Assembly: GCF_001638985.1 (NCBI RefSeq)
Contig: NW_017265157.1
Coordinates: 806,001-870,000, forward strand
Source: Phycomyces blakesleeanus NRRL 1555(-)
Lineage: Eukaryota > Mucoromycota > Mucoromycetes > Mucorales > Phycomycetaceae
Direction of reading: 5' to 3'
DNA length: 64,000 nt
The notes below the pieces were generated by a model. That model worked only from the letters and a program-made list of their open reading frames with translations, was not told where the DNA came from and made no database searches. Positions 10,413-22,191 of this stretch are shown here, piece by piece (the first letter of the stretch is position 1; every line of letters begins with the position of its first letter). The translations under genes were made by a program, and so were the position numbers.

Positions 10413-12380
10413 ATGTCCAAAATTACAAAAGCCCCTCGTTACCAATGCCATACTTGCAAGTCGACCTTTAATAACAGTTGAACATATAAAAGATGTCTCA
10501 AACGATGTATGACAAATAGGGCAGAATTACTTGCCAATGGCAAAGTTTCCCAAACTGTCTCTCTTCCTGATCAAAGCCAGTTTATATCAGCAATGATTCC
10601 TAACTTGGCTTTTGGGTAAGCTTATCAAAAGCAAAAACACAAAATAATAGACAGTATATTAATTAGCTGTATACTTTGATAAACAAACAGAGAAAACATC
10701 AACACAAGCAGTAATGAGGATATAGATATCATTGACAGTACTGAAGATGATAAGCCCATGGTGAGATACATAAATACATATATCATGATAATCATACTTA
10801 TTATTGTTTATCTTACTATAGTACGATGTTGGAGAAGAATGTGAGAATGACATTGACGAAATTGAAGACACTACACCCTTGCTAGGCTTTGATTTTAGCC
10901 AGCCTCTTCCTGTTCTCAGCAACAATGAGAAAAAGAATCTCGCGTTCATGCAGTTGATCCAAGAGTTCGGAATTTCTTGTCAAGCCCACAAAAAGATTGT
11001 AGAACACTTCAACCAGATTTTTAATTGTTCTATCAATATTACATACCAAGCATGCAGCCCACACCTTGAAAACAAGCTTCTTGAGCACTTCTTGGGTATC
11101 AAAGCAGACGGATACAACATTTGCATCAGAGATTGTATGCAGTTCAATAACAAGAATGATATTGCATGCGTAAAATGTGGTGAAGCAAGATACAGAAATG
11201 GCCAAACTAGCAAAAGTGATACCAGGGTTCCTGTGAGATCAATTGTACAGCTTCCTTTGGCCAGACAGCTTGCTTTGTGTTTGGCTGATGACAAGACCAG
11301 GGCTGAAATGCTCTATCATCATAACCACCAATCTAGCCAAGACGGACAGAAAGCAGATATTTTCAATGGTCATGTATACCAATCTATGAAGCATCTGTTT
11401 TCTGGTGAAAACAATATTGCGATTTCGTTGTCCATAGATGGGTTCAACTCACACAATGTATCTGGATCAGTAACTATTATTCATGCAACTGTCTTGAACT
11501 TGAGTCCAACAATCCATTATGAGAAAAACAGAATGATCCAAATAGCAATGCTTCCTGGTCGTACTGGTCCCAGAGACATCTGGTTTTTTCTTGAACCAAT
11601 GCTGAGAGATCCCTGTTTGCTCCAGACAGAAGGCATAGAAGTAAAGACACTAACAATGACAATCAGAGCAAAGATGCATGTCCTCATGGCCACTGGTGAT
11701 ATTCTGGCTCTGGCAAAGCTGGCATGCCATGTTGACCACACAAGTAAGAATGGCTGTCATATTTGTCACATAGTGGGCCAAACTCCTAAACATGACCAGT
11801 ACTTCCGCATGTTGCTTGGAACCCAGACGTGCTCACTGGAGAGTTTCAGAAACTACAATCTGGCAAGCAGTGAAGACAGAAAGGGACTCAATGGTCAGTT
11901 ACTGTTAGTCGTAATGGAAACATTCTCTGACCCGTTTTTTTTTGTGTTAGACGAGATACATGGTCTGTGCCACGGAATTGATAAACAAGTATGAAGACTT
12001 GTAAGCAAAAAGTATGGAATCAAGCATCCTCTATATCTTTCTCTTGCAACTCAAAGAGAGATTGGTGCTGCAATGGTAGCTGCAAAATCTACAATACCTA
12101 CATCATTGCATGGTGTCTGGAGAGATGTGACAAAGAATGCCAGTTTTTTTAGAACTGTAGATTGGGCAGACTTTTTACTCTTTGTTGTCCCCACATTGGT
12201 TGCAGAGCATGTCCTAGACTCGGTTACCCAAAAGGCATTACTTGGCCTGGTTCAAACATGCAATTTACTCATGAGCTGGGAGTTATCAGCAGAGAATCAA
12301 ACCTTGATGAGAAGGTATGTTTAATGTCATATTTTATTTCATTTTTCATAGTAATTTACTTTTACTTTTTTCTTAGTCAT
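10413..12380 (+). pseudogene. tnp2-type CACTA transposase, element B, 5' part
   Basis: Exons 10413-10615, 10691-10760 and 10822-12314 join in frame. The fourth exon begins just before 12380, where element D is inserted. The N-terminus has a CHTCKSTF zinc-finger-like motif. The core repeats the SIDGFNSHNVSGS and CHVDHTSKNGCHICH blocks of element A. In-frame TGA codons occur at about 10479 (probably Arg CGA before) and 11992-11994 (Trp TGG in A). Most differences from A are C-to-T or G-to-A, many at CpG: A's four CpGs in the stretch around 6995-7020 are reduced to one in B near 11150-11180. It is older and dead. Confidence 0.85.
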
Positions 12381-14070
12381 CACTGGAAAAATAGGGTAAT
12401 TTCATCTGGATCAAATGTACCAAAAATGTAGATGATTGAGCCGATATCATCACAATTTTTGTGATATATCATTTTGAGCAATGGTACGATATCATCTATG
12501 GTGCTGATGCGTATCATCATAACAACGGGTACACGAAAACCCAATGTAGAACGATTGTCAGTCCGCAAACTATGGAAACTGAATAAATATTGTAGTTACG
12601 CTTTACTCCTATCGAGTCTACCTCTTTATGTGTTATATTTTGAGGTCTATAAAGAGCTAGCGTCCCATATTATTATTTTTACCGGGTTTTTTTATTGGCT
12701 GCAGAAATGCTTTAAAAACTATCAAAGAGATGATTGTAGGTTTTTTACAATATAAAGAAATGATGATAGTTGGTTTTTTATACGTGCTCAAAGTGATGAA
12801 ACTAGGTTTTTTATACACACAAAAGCAATGAAACTAGGTTTTTTTACAATGGAAAAGAGAAACAAAGCATGGGTAGATTTTTATAAACAAGCCTCTTTGG
12901 TTTGTTTATTTATTTTACTTTTATTTATTTATTTTTTGGAAAAACATTGGGTTATACATTTTTTGTTCAATTTTGTTTTATTTGATAGGAAAATCTTTTC
13001 TAGATAAAAATCCTAATTTCGCGACAGTTTTGATACTATAGCTATTATAATCGCTAATACTTCTTGCTCGCTATATATAATTTAAAGCCTTCCGGGAGTA
13101 GACATGGAATACATACTTTAATAGCGGGAATGCTATTAAAAAATGATTAATAGAAAAGAAGAATTAATAAATGATTTAAATTGAAATTTCTTCATAAATA
13201 CTTACAAGGCGGAGAAGACTTGACATAAAATTGATATAAACATGTTCTTCAGAATTATCAAGACAATACCAGTAGTCTTTGAATAGAGATACATTCTAAA
13301 AATGAATAATTATTAATATTGTGCGTAGTAAAGGCGTATTTATTAAATATATTGTAGTTAACTTACCAAATATTACTGATTATACGTCTTTGTGCATAAT
13401 ATTAGACATAACTAATAAATCATAATAAAAATAAATATATATCTATGAGGAAGACAAAAGAATAATTTGAATTTTTTTTAAGAAAAAAACTTACCATCAT
13501 GTTCGATTAAGAGATGATGAGACTCAATGGAAATGAGTAGCAATGGCTAGACAAACAATATGATGAGTAACAAAGATCTGTAAGATAATGATATCTTACC
13601 TTGATATATCAGACAGAGTATAATCAAACAAAGAGACACATATTTGGTATCGAGCTATAAAAGAAAGAAAGAAAATTGTAAGTGAAATTGTAAAAACATA
13701 AGCAAAAGAGAAACAAAGAAAATATCAATAATAAATGTTGTTAAAAGAAAAAAAAAGAAAAAAAAAAAGACTTGTCTTAAAATCCAGTTTGACCCTGACA
13801 AAATGCGGGCTGTAAAAAGTAATACTCCAAAAGAAGATGACCACCGTCATCTTGAAATACTACTTTGTGCCTCATTGAGTTAGAAAAGAAGTTGTCTAAA
13901 TGTGGATCAAGCGGTTGGGAGATGTGCTTAAATATCAAATGAAAGGTAGAGAGTTAATCTGCACCGCTTATCCTCTTTACTAGTATGTGAATTTTAAATA
14001 TGATATAACAAGTGTAGTGAATTGTACAATATTAGTTGAAAATTATTAATATTTATTTTATTAACAGAAA
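12381..14070. repeat. Left subterminal region of element D with 33-bp tandem units
   Basis: Four degenerate units of about 33 bases lie at 12722-12855, each with a core like ATGAAACTAGGTTTTTTATAC. Elsewhere the 1.7 kb is AT-rich, with no gene I can support up to the accessory start at 14071. The array could be a binding region for element proteins, by analogy with other CACTA elements. Confidence 0.55.
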
Positions 14071-15343
14071 ATGACAAAGCGTATTCCTACTGCTCCCCGC
14101 CGACCCAACCTACGCATGAATGCTGTTCTTAATAGCACAATTGCAGGTGTTGTTGCTCCAATTGATACACCAACTCCAGAAGTAGCAGTTGACACAGCCC
14201 CTGAAGTTCAAGTCGCTGTGACCCCAATGGATCACGTCCTTACCTTGTTGGCAGCCAACAATGTGTCGATGCAATCCTTGCAAGAAAATGCAAAAGGAGT
14301 GACTGATGCAATAACTCATTTGAAGAATGGCCTGGATTTGTCCAACAAGACAAATGAATTTTTGAAGAACTCGGTCCTTCAGCTCATGACTGAAAATGCT
14401 GAAATAAAAAAGGCAATGACCAGCCAAAATTCCGTGATGCCTTCTGCTGTACCAGCGGATTCTTCTTCTTCCATGGATGATGATCTTGACCTTGGAGCGA
14501 AACATCATCCCTTGATTTCTGTAAGTAAATTGATAATAATAACATTACTGATTAATATATCTAATACTGTTTTTATAGCAACTTATCAATAGTTACATCA
14601 AGAAACCGAACTTTGTTAGCACAGACCCGCTCAAAGTTGCTGAGAATAATAATAGATCAGCATGGTCAATGACTGGCACGTATGGCGACAAGTACAACAA
14701 GACACTTGCACTGGCTCTCTTCAAGTACCTGAGACCTCAAAGATGTTGCACAAATGTGTCAAAGAGTGTCATTATGAATATAATAAAGAATCACTACCAA
14801 AATCAAGTGCGAGTCTTCCGGACCTCAGCAGAGAAGATTATGGTTAGAAATAAAGCTGGAAGAAGACGCAACAGAAAGAAGACCGTAAGTTTTAAAATAA
14901 AGTTAATTTACTATTGATTTAATGTTTTAATACAATACTCTTTGGTAGCTTCTTGACCGTCGTATTATCACGTACCAGACATACACAGAGGCTATTCATG
15001 AGGGCATGAATCGATATGATTGCGGAAATATTCTTTCTATTGACGTGATGTCTGATGGCGAGTCGGATGGAGATAACAAAGTGCGGGCATATCGTCCCAG
15101 CTGGAGAACTGATGAGGTAATGTTAAACATCTATTTATGTTTTAAAGAAAATAATAATACTTTATTAATACTATTTATTCTTTAAACCAGCTCCAGACGT
15201 TTATTAGTACTATTGATGAACTTACTGTTATCCGTTTGAAGAAAAATTCAGAAAGCTTGAAAAAGCGCATCCCTTATGAGAAAGAAGTGAGCATTCCCGA
15301 GAATTTGGCAGTCACTTTACCAGATTGGTGCTTTTCAAAATAA
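14071..15343 (+). CDS. Accessory protein of element D (358 aa, four exons)
   Basis: Exons 14071-14520, 14579-14884, 14949-15116 and 15191-15343 all join in phase 0 with GTAAGT or GTAATG donors and AG acceptors, giving 358 residues. The N-terminus is Pro/Ala-rich and basic (TKRIPTAPRRPNLR). Residues about 50-130 look coiled-coil. The second exon ends in a strongly basic NKAGRRRNRKKT stretch, a possible nuclear signal or DNA contact. The C-terminus is acidic, then mixed. The gene in element H has the same exon plan, including a 306-base exon of identical length. No known domain is recognised. It lies tail to tail with the transposase, 207 bases apart. Role inferred: partner of the tnp2 protein. 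Confidence 0.8.
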
Positions 15344-15550
15344 ATCATTTTTTTCTTGCCAACTATTTTAGAGTCTTTTTTCTACTTGTTTATGTTTACG
15401 GATTAGCATGATGTATACAGATGCATGTATAGCATGCCAAGTACAAACAAAAATTTATAGAAATAATAAAAAATAAACGTGCAGCTATATATATTAGTCT
15501 GTATTAATTAATATTTCTTTTTTATACGTGTTTTATTTTTGTATTTGAAT

Positions 15551-18500
15551 CTAAATATATATTTTTCGTGGCAAAGGAACTACACACATCTGAACTTCGC
15601 CTTCTAGACCAAGGTGCTCGCCTACTGCGACTGGATAGCAGATTCTATGCACTGGGAGAATGCTGTTCATGCTGTCATCTTCGAACCCCACCTCATTCAC
15701 CTCAACTCCTTCTCCTGCTCTGGGCTGAAGTAAAACTTCCTTGTACCATCGTACATATGCAAATACATGCTGGCTCACATGACCAGCAAACGAGTTTACA
15801 GCAGTATTGACAAAGAGGTACTGAATTTGGCCCGCGTATGGCTTGGTACTTCTACCATCACTTGTCTCAAACAAGGCTTGCATGAACGACCCACGCTGAT
15901 TCTTCGTTTTGCTCTTGTAGATTTGCCCAAGAAGATTGATTGATTCAAACTTCTGTATCCGATTGTTAACAAAATTATCGGAATGACCAGCCTGACGATA
16001 ATGAACAAGAGTTTGATCATCGTATGTCTCGCGATAGTATTCCAACAAATGCTCATACTCGGATTCATCCATGGAAATCTCCCCCTTTAGAGCTAAAGGA
16101 AGTGCGGAAGGGGGCAAAGGCTCGTTTCCCTTGACGATATCAAAGTTGATCTCAGGAGAATCAAGAAAAGCATTGATATCGAATTGGATTGAGGTGGCAG
16201 TGGAAGTGGAAGTGGCTATGGAATTGGCAGTGGATGCAGTGAGCTCAAGGATGATCGCCGAATGCTCAGGTCGAATTATTGGCAAAGTTTGGCGAATAAG
16301 ATCTCCCTGGTATGCTTCTTCAAGATACTTCTTCATATAGGTTCCCTCAAACCCGTCTTTTCTATTTGTCGCATAGTTTTTCAAGATACCATTGCATCTT
16401 TCGAAACTAAAAAGCCAATAGCCATAAACCGGGCCAAAGTTCAGTACAGTCTCTCGCAGATGAAGATGGAGATGCATGTTTGGCGAAAGGAATGGGGCTT
16501 TATACAACTTCTCGCACTCTCTGCAGAAAGCCTCCAAAGATTGATGGGCTTCATCAAGGTGAGCCATGGATATGCTTGGCATTGAGAGGTACTGGCATGC
16601 ATTGACAAACGTTGTCCAGTTACCGAGATGAGCTTCAGGTAGACGACCACGCAGGAGAACAGGAGAGTACACCAAGCACCAAGACTTCCACTCGTCGGCC
16701 TTCATGAATGGGAAGCCACGCCCGATCTTTGTCCCTAATGGCGTGTAGTCCTCTGGCAGTACAAGCTTGTCAGCATCCAACTGCATTTCGGCCAAGTGTG
16801 CATCTGTGATGAGACCTGAAGATCTCCATTTCTCCATTATCCTCTTTGCTGTTCCGAGGTACAGGTTGTGCATCGGATCGATGACAGTGCACTCCACGAG
16901 GTTAAAGTAAACCAGGTCATGCAATTCTGACCATCGGACACCATTTTCCCTCTCCAATCTCTTTCTCTGTGCATCACTGCTGGCCATTCTCCACAACTCA
17001 GCATCACGGCGGTTTTCGGCATCAGTGCGAGGCACCCACTCAGAAAACACGAACCCAGAGTAGTCCACAGCATTGGAGTCTGGAAGGCGAGGGAACTGTC
17101 GGTTGCACTTATTGCATGCACATGTGCTTGAATGAGAGGTGAACCCACAAGTCTTACGGGCAGCAGGAATGTCGCAGGCAACAAGAAGAAGGGCAGCACG
17201 GACAAGAGCACCAGATGGGCACTGTACGGTAGGCATCACCACACCGCCATACAACTGGTTGAGTTCCGCGACAAGGGGACGGAGGTAGTGATTGATCTCA
17301 CTTGTCTTTGCTTCCTTGGGCCCTGGCATGAGACCAACAAGAACAACATTCTCCTTCTTGTACCGTTCCGATCTTGGCAAGTTGTTGATGCAAAGGTATA
17401 TCGCACCACAGGAGTAAGTGACCCCATCGAAAGGTTGAAACCAATCGATGTTCATGGTAAGCATTATGGAGCGCTCATGATTCACAAACGGTAAACCATT
17501 GCTATCCTTCAGACTGTTCCACTTCGTACCGTCGTAAATGTCAAACATCATGCCTGGAACTTGCACTCTGATTCTCCAATGGTTGATGGTGTCTTCGAAT
17601 CCAGGGCGGCAAAAAAGGATAGACAATGTTTTGATTATGGAGTTATACATGTAGATCTTTTTGGGGATAGTCAAGGCTCTTGATGTTGCAAAGAAAAGAG
17701 CGTTTCCACATTCTCTACCAGAGAGTCTCTCGAAATTACAGCACTCTGGAACAACATCGGACTCTTCGTATACTTTGTTACAATCGCCACATGCAACAAA
17801 CCGCTGGACACCTCGAGTCACGTCGCTGAGACCGGTCATAGAGTTGACACCGCTTATACTGAGGGGAAGACGGAAAGACTGTCCAAAGTGTGCCAATACT
17901 TCGTTAAGAAACTTTAACAGAACAGCACCACCAGAATTGACAACATATTTGGATATGAAGAAGGCAGCAAAAGAAGCAATGAAAGCATGAGTAGGATCGA
18001 CTGGCATATTGGATGAAGAAAAGTGCTCTATTTGAAAAAAAAATCAATACTTGTTGACTTTATTGATTTATATGTGCTTTTTGTACTAACCTCTAACATC
18101 ATCAGATTCATCGTCAGAAATATCCAAAATGGTTGCTTCAATGACACCCTCATCTTCGCTTTCAGAATCAAACAAGGAATCAATGCCAAAAAGAGGTAAG
18201 TCTTCGGCTGTTTTGTTAGGTAAAAAAGAATCAAATTATTAGATATTATAAATGATTATAAAACTTTAATAAAAATACTATGCATACCTTCAACTTGATC
18301 TTCGGCATCAACATTGTATTCAAAGTCAATCTCCATGTCATTGTCATTCGACATTACTTCTATAACTGAGGCTATATTATATGAAAATAAATATTTAATT
18401 AAAATTGTCTCAATAATAATTTTCTTAAATTTGAACTTACAAGAAGATCCTGACTGATATTGTCTCACGATATCCTGTTGTGCATGTCTTCTGAGTGTTT

Positions 18501-18582
18501 GGGTAGACACCAAAACAAATCCCATGCTATTGGGAGAGCATTTAGAGCACTTGCATTCTGAATTATTGTTGTTGTTTGACAT
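15551..18582 (-). CDS. tnp2-type transposase of element D (939 aa, intact)
   Basis: Four exons on minus: 18582-18441, 18371-18288, 18207-18091 and 18027-15551. The phases agree and there is no internal stop. Exon 1 encodes a CKCSKCSPNSMG zinc-binding-like motif. Exons 2 and 3 are acidic. The large exon has CGDCNKVY...CCNFERL, the NIDWFQPFDGVTYSCGAIYL block with the likely first catalytic Asp (about residue 309), ACDIPAARKTCGF followed by CACNKCNRQF (about residues 400-421), VIDPMHNLYLGTAKR, and HLHLHLRETVLNFGPVYGYW near the C-terminal third. These blocks define the tnp2 family of CACTA transposases. The length fits an autonomous element. It should bind and cut the CACTG ends. Confidence 0.9.
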
Positions 18583-19164
18583 ATTGTGTGCGTGTGTTTT
18601 ATTTTTTAAGTCTTTAGAATTGACAAGAATAGAAAATTGTTCAGGAACACAATTTAATATATATCTTTCCAAATTATACCAGCTTCCAAAATGACATAGT
18701 TTATTCCGGTTGTTAAAATGGGCAGTTCTCTAAACAGTAATTGATTGCCTCATTCTAAAATACAATAATACACGCTTTTGTTAAAACATGTCGTCATGTA
18801 CATTTTATTGGCTGTAGAGCATATACAACAAAAATATTTGTAGTAATATCACGACCATTAACCTCATCATACTTATAAATAAATATTACAACAATAAAAA
18901 GCTTTATTATCTCACTCAAAAGATATCATTTGGTTTAAGTTTCCTACAACTATTGACTCTGCGACATGGCTACAAGTCCCAAAAAGAAATCTCGCAGACA
19001 TTTTTTACAAAAAAGAGTAAACTCGTTTTTTTATCCAATAAAACAGACCGAGCATTATCATCGCCGTCGAAAATAAAAAAGACAAAAGTGATGGAAATTT
19101 AAGCTACCACTCCACAAATAATAGTACCCTACGCCATAGATGAAATTACCCTATTTTTCCAGTG
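18583..19164. other. Right subterminal region of element D
   Basis: These 582 AT-rich bases run from the transposase start to the element end. They must hold the tnp2 promoter and the right terminal inverted repeat (19139-19164). No gene is seen. Confidence 0.6.
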
Positions 19165-19167
19165 CAT

Positions 19168-20088
19168 CTTGTAGAATAGAACTTATTCCTAGATAGTCTT
19201 CTTTCTACAGCAGATATTGAAATTGGCGTGTTCACAATTAACCACTACATTATTCAGTATTATCCTCAGATAATTGATCTATATGGCTTGCCAAGAGCAT
19301 ATAGCACACGATCCGTGGAAAGAGCCATTGGTGAGTACTCCAGGTCTATCAAGAGTAACTCCCAAGTCAGTGTCAATGCTGGAAGCATCATGATCAGACT
19401 GGCGTAATCCCAGCATGTAGCAGAACTGACAACCGTTGCAAACACAAAAACTCTACCAGCTAACCTTCTAGTTTACAGTGAATATACCAATGGGTGGCCT
19501 GTTACAGAAGGAGGTAATCCTGCCAATGCTGAGTGTGAGATTGAGTTCTGGGGACCTTTGAAGAATTTAACAATTTTTGATAGCTTTGAAGATAGATCTC
19601 ATCTTTCATTGCTTCTTAAAACGTTTTATGATTTGAAGGGGGAAGAATGCAGTATGCTTGAGCCTTCCATAAAGACAAGCCGCAAGGCCTATCTTAATGG
19701 TTGTGTTATTGATGCTGCATTCAACCAAAGTTCTACAAGAGAGGCATGTCATGTTCATGTGCAGCTACAAGTGGACATGAACTCCAGAAGATCCTACTCT
19801 TACCATCCAGGATATAAGCATTTCTTCGGAAAGGTGGTTATATTCTTTTAACATGTACACAACTCAAAAAGATGGCTACTAGCTTTCATAACCATATATA
19901 GTGTGCATTTGAAAAATGGATTGCCTATTACATCTGTAGTAAAGCCAAAGACTATAGTGATTCATGCCAGTGACATTGTAGAGTTGGTTGGCTTGGTGCC
20001 ATCAAATGTCAATGGTAGTCATTACATCATTTGGTCTAGCCTTAAACGTGGCCCAAAATTGGCACTTGGTGCCTTAAGTGATATATAA
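19168..20088 (+). pseudogene. tnp2 transposase, element B, 3' part
   Basis: This continues the fourth exon interrupted by element D and ends with the same RGPKLALGALSDI tail as A. In-frame TAA stops stand at about 19406 (CAA in A) and 19849 (CAA in A). Nearby CGG and CGT codons of A have become CAG and CAT. The changes are all transitions. The piece is a relic and matches A 5786-4862 inverted. Confidence 0.88.
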
Positions 20089-20426
20089 TTTGTTTTTTTT
20101 CTTTTTGTAATAAATTTTTCTTTTTTTTAAATTGTCTTAACAAATTTTATCCAAGCAGCAGAAAGTTTAGATATTTTCTTTTTTTTATTTCTGACATCCA
20201 ATATTTCTCAATTGCAATCTATATTTACCAAAAATGTAAGATTTTTAATTAGAATGGACATTTGTCTCTTCTGAGATTTAATTTTAAGCAATTCATTTGC
20301 TTTTTATCAACCATTTCAAAGAACAAAGATTTTCTTGCTTCAACTTGGATTTTTGGTGATTTTTTGATTATTATAGACCAAAAATGAAGTCACAAATTCA
20401 AAAAAGACCACCTTTTTCCCATAGTG
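20089..20426. other. Right subterminal end of element B
   Basis: It is nearly identical, inverted, to A 4523-4861 and ends in the CACTA terminus. No gene is present. Confidence 0.7.
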
Positions 20427-21019
20427 TATGATTGAGTTGTTACTTAGACCAGCAATCTTATGAGGACAACATTTTCAGGATGGGCACTATCTTTTTTTGT
20501 TGAACTAACTTTTTGCGACTACTTGTTTGAAGTCCAATGTCTTTTCTCCAATCCTTCTGAACAAAATGATGTGTTCTGAAATTTCTAATTCATTTAAATA
20601 TAAAACATTCTTTTCTATTATATACTCATCTCATAAGAACTATTAATTAATTCTATTGAAGAAAATCTCAAAGATAGCAAAGAAACTACTTTACTCATTA
20701 TAGATTAGCAATTAAAAATTATGGTGTTAATAAGTACTTTCTAGAAATTATATCAATATGAATTGTATCAATAAGAATACCCATTTTTTCTATTGAGAGG
20801 AGTATTTTTTTTGCCCAAAAACCTCTTCCTGTCTCATCAGTTGAAAGTTACAGTGGTATGACACTAGTAATTTCAAAGATGTAGTAGGTTGCACTTGTAA
20901 CTAGATATAGCAAACCAACTCAAGTGTACTTGAAATAAGTCATAATGGAAGGAAATGACGTTTCCAAGGTGGGGTATAACGTTTCCAGGGTGAGGCAAGG
21001 CATTTCTTGTTATGATATT
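20427..21019. other. Unassigned spacer between elements B and Y
   Basis: No reading frame worth reporting. Two similar 18-base stretches, AACGTTTCCAAGGTGGGG-like, stand side by side at about 20955-20995. Otherwise the sequence is AT-rich and may be older host DNA. Confidence 0.35.
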
Positions 21020-21034
21020 AGGGGGTTTCATTAT

Positions 21035-21648
21035 AGATGCTCTTCACAACACCAACTCCTTTCCTTTTACGTCCACCAGACCCATCTTCAAAATGTACAT
21101 AAAGATTCTTGATATATATAGTAATTATGTAACATAAAATTTCCAAAATAATAAAAAAATCTTGTACTTGCTAAAGGTGAAAATACACTTTCGACAGGAA
21201 GTAAAATGGGAAATAACATCTCATATACAGCCTAATAAACAGCCATAGTTACACTGTTACTTTTCATGAGAATAATAGCTATGTTAATGTGCTATTTTAT
21301 TTCTTTACTTCTATTTCATTGCCTTTTAAATGAATCTGCTTGCTATTCTGAGTCATTTGTCAATTAGAAAAATCTAAAGGTAAGCATTATACACTGCTTG
21401 TAAAAAAACTTTGGCTTCTCCTTCTCCAAGAACAAAGTCAATAAGGTAGTTGTAGTTCATTATTGTTTTGTTTTAATAAAAATATTGCAAAATAAAAAAC
21501 ACAAGAAATAATAAAAAAAATGCACACATTATGATGGCATTTTAGAGATCAAGTACTTCAAAAATATCTTGAGTAACATATAGCTCTAAAATTGTTTTGG
21601 GAACGTTTTGAGAATGGGTCTGGTAGGATGTAAAAGGAAAGGGGTTGG
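21035..21648. mobile_element. Element X: small non-autonomous element, right tip displaced
   Basis: The left end AGATGCTCTTCACAAC starts at 21035. The matching right end AGATACTCTTCACAAC now lies at 25195-25210 because of the inversion. TAT (21032-21034) and ATA (25192-25194) are the duplication in the two orientations. The inverted repeat runs to about 45 bp (21035-21083 against the 21603-21648 side). A solo LTR sits in the right arm. No gene is present. Confidence 0.65.
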
Positions 21649-22191
21649 TGTGGTATTTCAGGTACAAAACAATAGAAAAATAAAATATTTGATAATAGAG
21701 ACGTATAGAAATACTTTGAGACTGTATATAAGTTGTCTTTATTCATATATAAAAAGTGTCCCTTTTTATAAGAAAACACAATCTGCTCTTGTCATTACGT
21801 CTTAGTTTCTTAAGGCTTTCTTCCTTTACTATATTTGGTTATTAGAGTGTATTTACTGCTTAACTAGTGTTGGTGTTACAATTATGACATCAAGTCATAA
21901 ATCGTACTTCTTTAGCTCTTAGCTATTCTTTTCTCTTTTATACTAGAGCTTTAGGACTTCCTACTAAATTAGCTCCATATCGATCTGACACAGTTTACCC
22001 GGCAGTATGATATAATTATCTTAACAATCTTTAAGATATTATCTACAGTACTAACTGTAATAATTATTGGGCTGATTACTTAATTGTTTATATATATTTT
22101 ATACTGACAAGATGATAGCTACTACGCTATCCCAATATGAATATGTTCTTATATGTGATAAATCCAACATCTGAGTGTCTGGATCACCACA
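21649..22191 (+). repeat. Solo LTR of the chromovirus family (LTR1)
   Basis: 543 bases, TGTGGTATTT...ATCACCACA. It differs from the LTRs at 47645 and 53257 at only a few positions (for example TGTTGG for TGTCGG and CATCTGAG for CATCCGAG). Flanks are GTTGG on the left and GCTTA on the right. They do not match each other but match the flanks of LTR2 in inverse orientation. Confidence 0.93.

Larger units (their letters stand above)
12381..19164. mobile_element. Element D: complete CACTG-ended tnp2 transposon
   Basis: The 26-bp perfect inverted ends start CACTGGAAAAATAGGGTAAT at 12381 and finish as its complement at 19164. CAT flanks both sides (12378-12380 and 19165-19167). It sits right after the 3' splice site of the last tnp2 intron of element B. 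It is 6784 bases long and carries two convergent multi-exon genes, both uninterrupted. Perfect ends, a perfect duplication and open genes suggest recent movement. Confidence 0.93.
1805..20426. mobile_element. CACTA element B, host of four nested insertions
   Basis: The left end CACTATAGAAAAAAAAGTAG starts at 1805. The right end CCTTTTTCCCATAGTG finishes at 20426. TA flanks both ends (1803-1804 and 20427-20428). B reads left to right as: accessory-gene side subterminal DNA (1805-1983, 4462-4522, 8687-8768, 9199-9384), accessory gene on minus (10098-9385), then tnp2 on plus (10413-12380, 19168-20088) and its tail. It is interrupted by MULE-1 (1984-4461), element A (4523-8683), a MITE (8769-9198) and element D (12381-19164). 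Removing these, plus one copy of each target duplication, restores continuity with element A. Confidence 0.85.
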
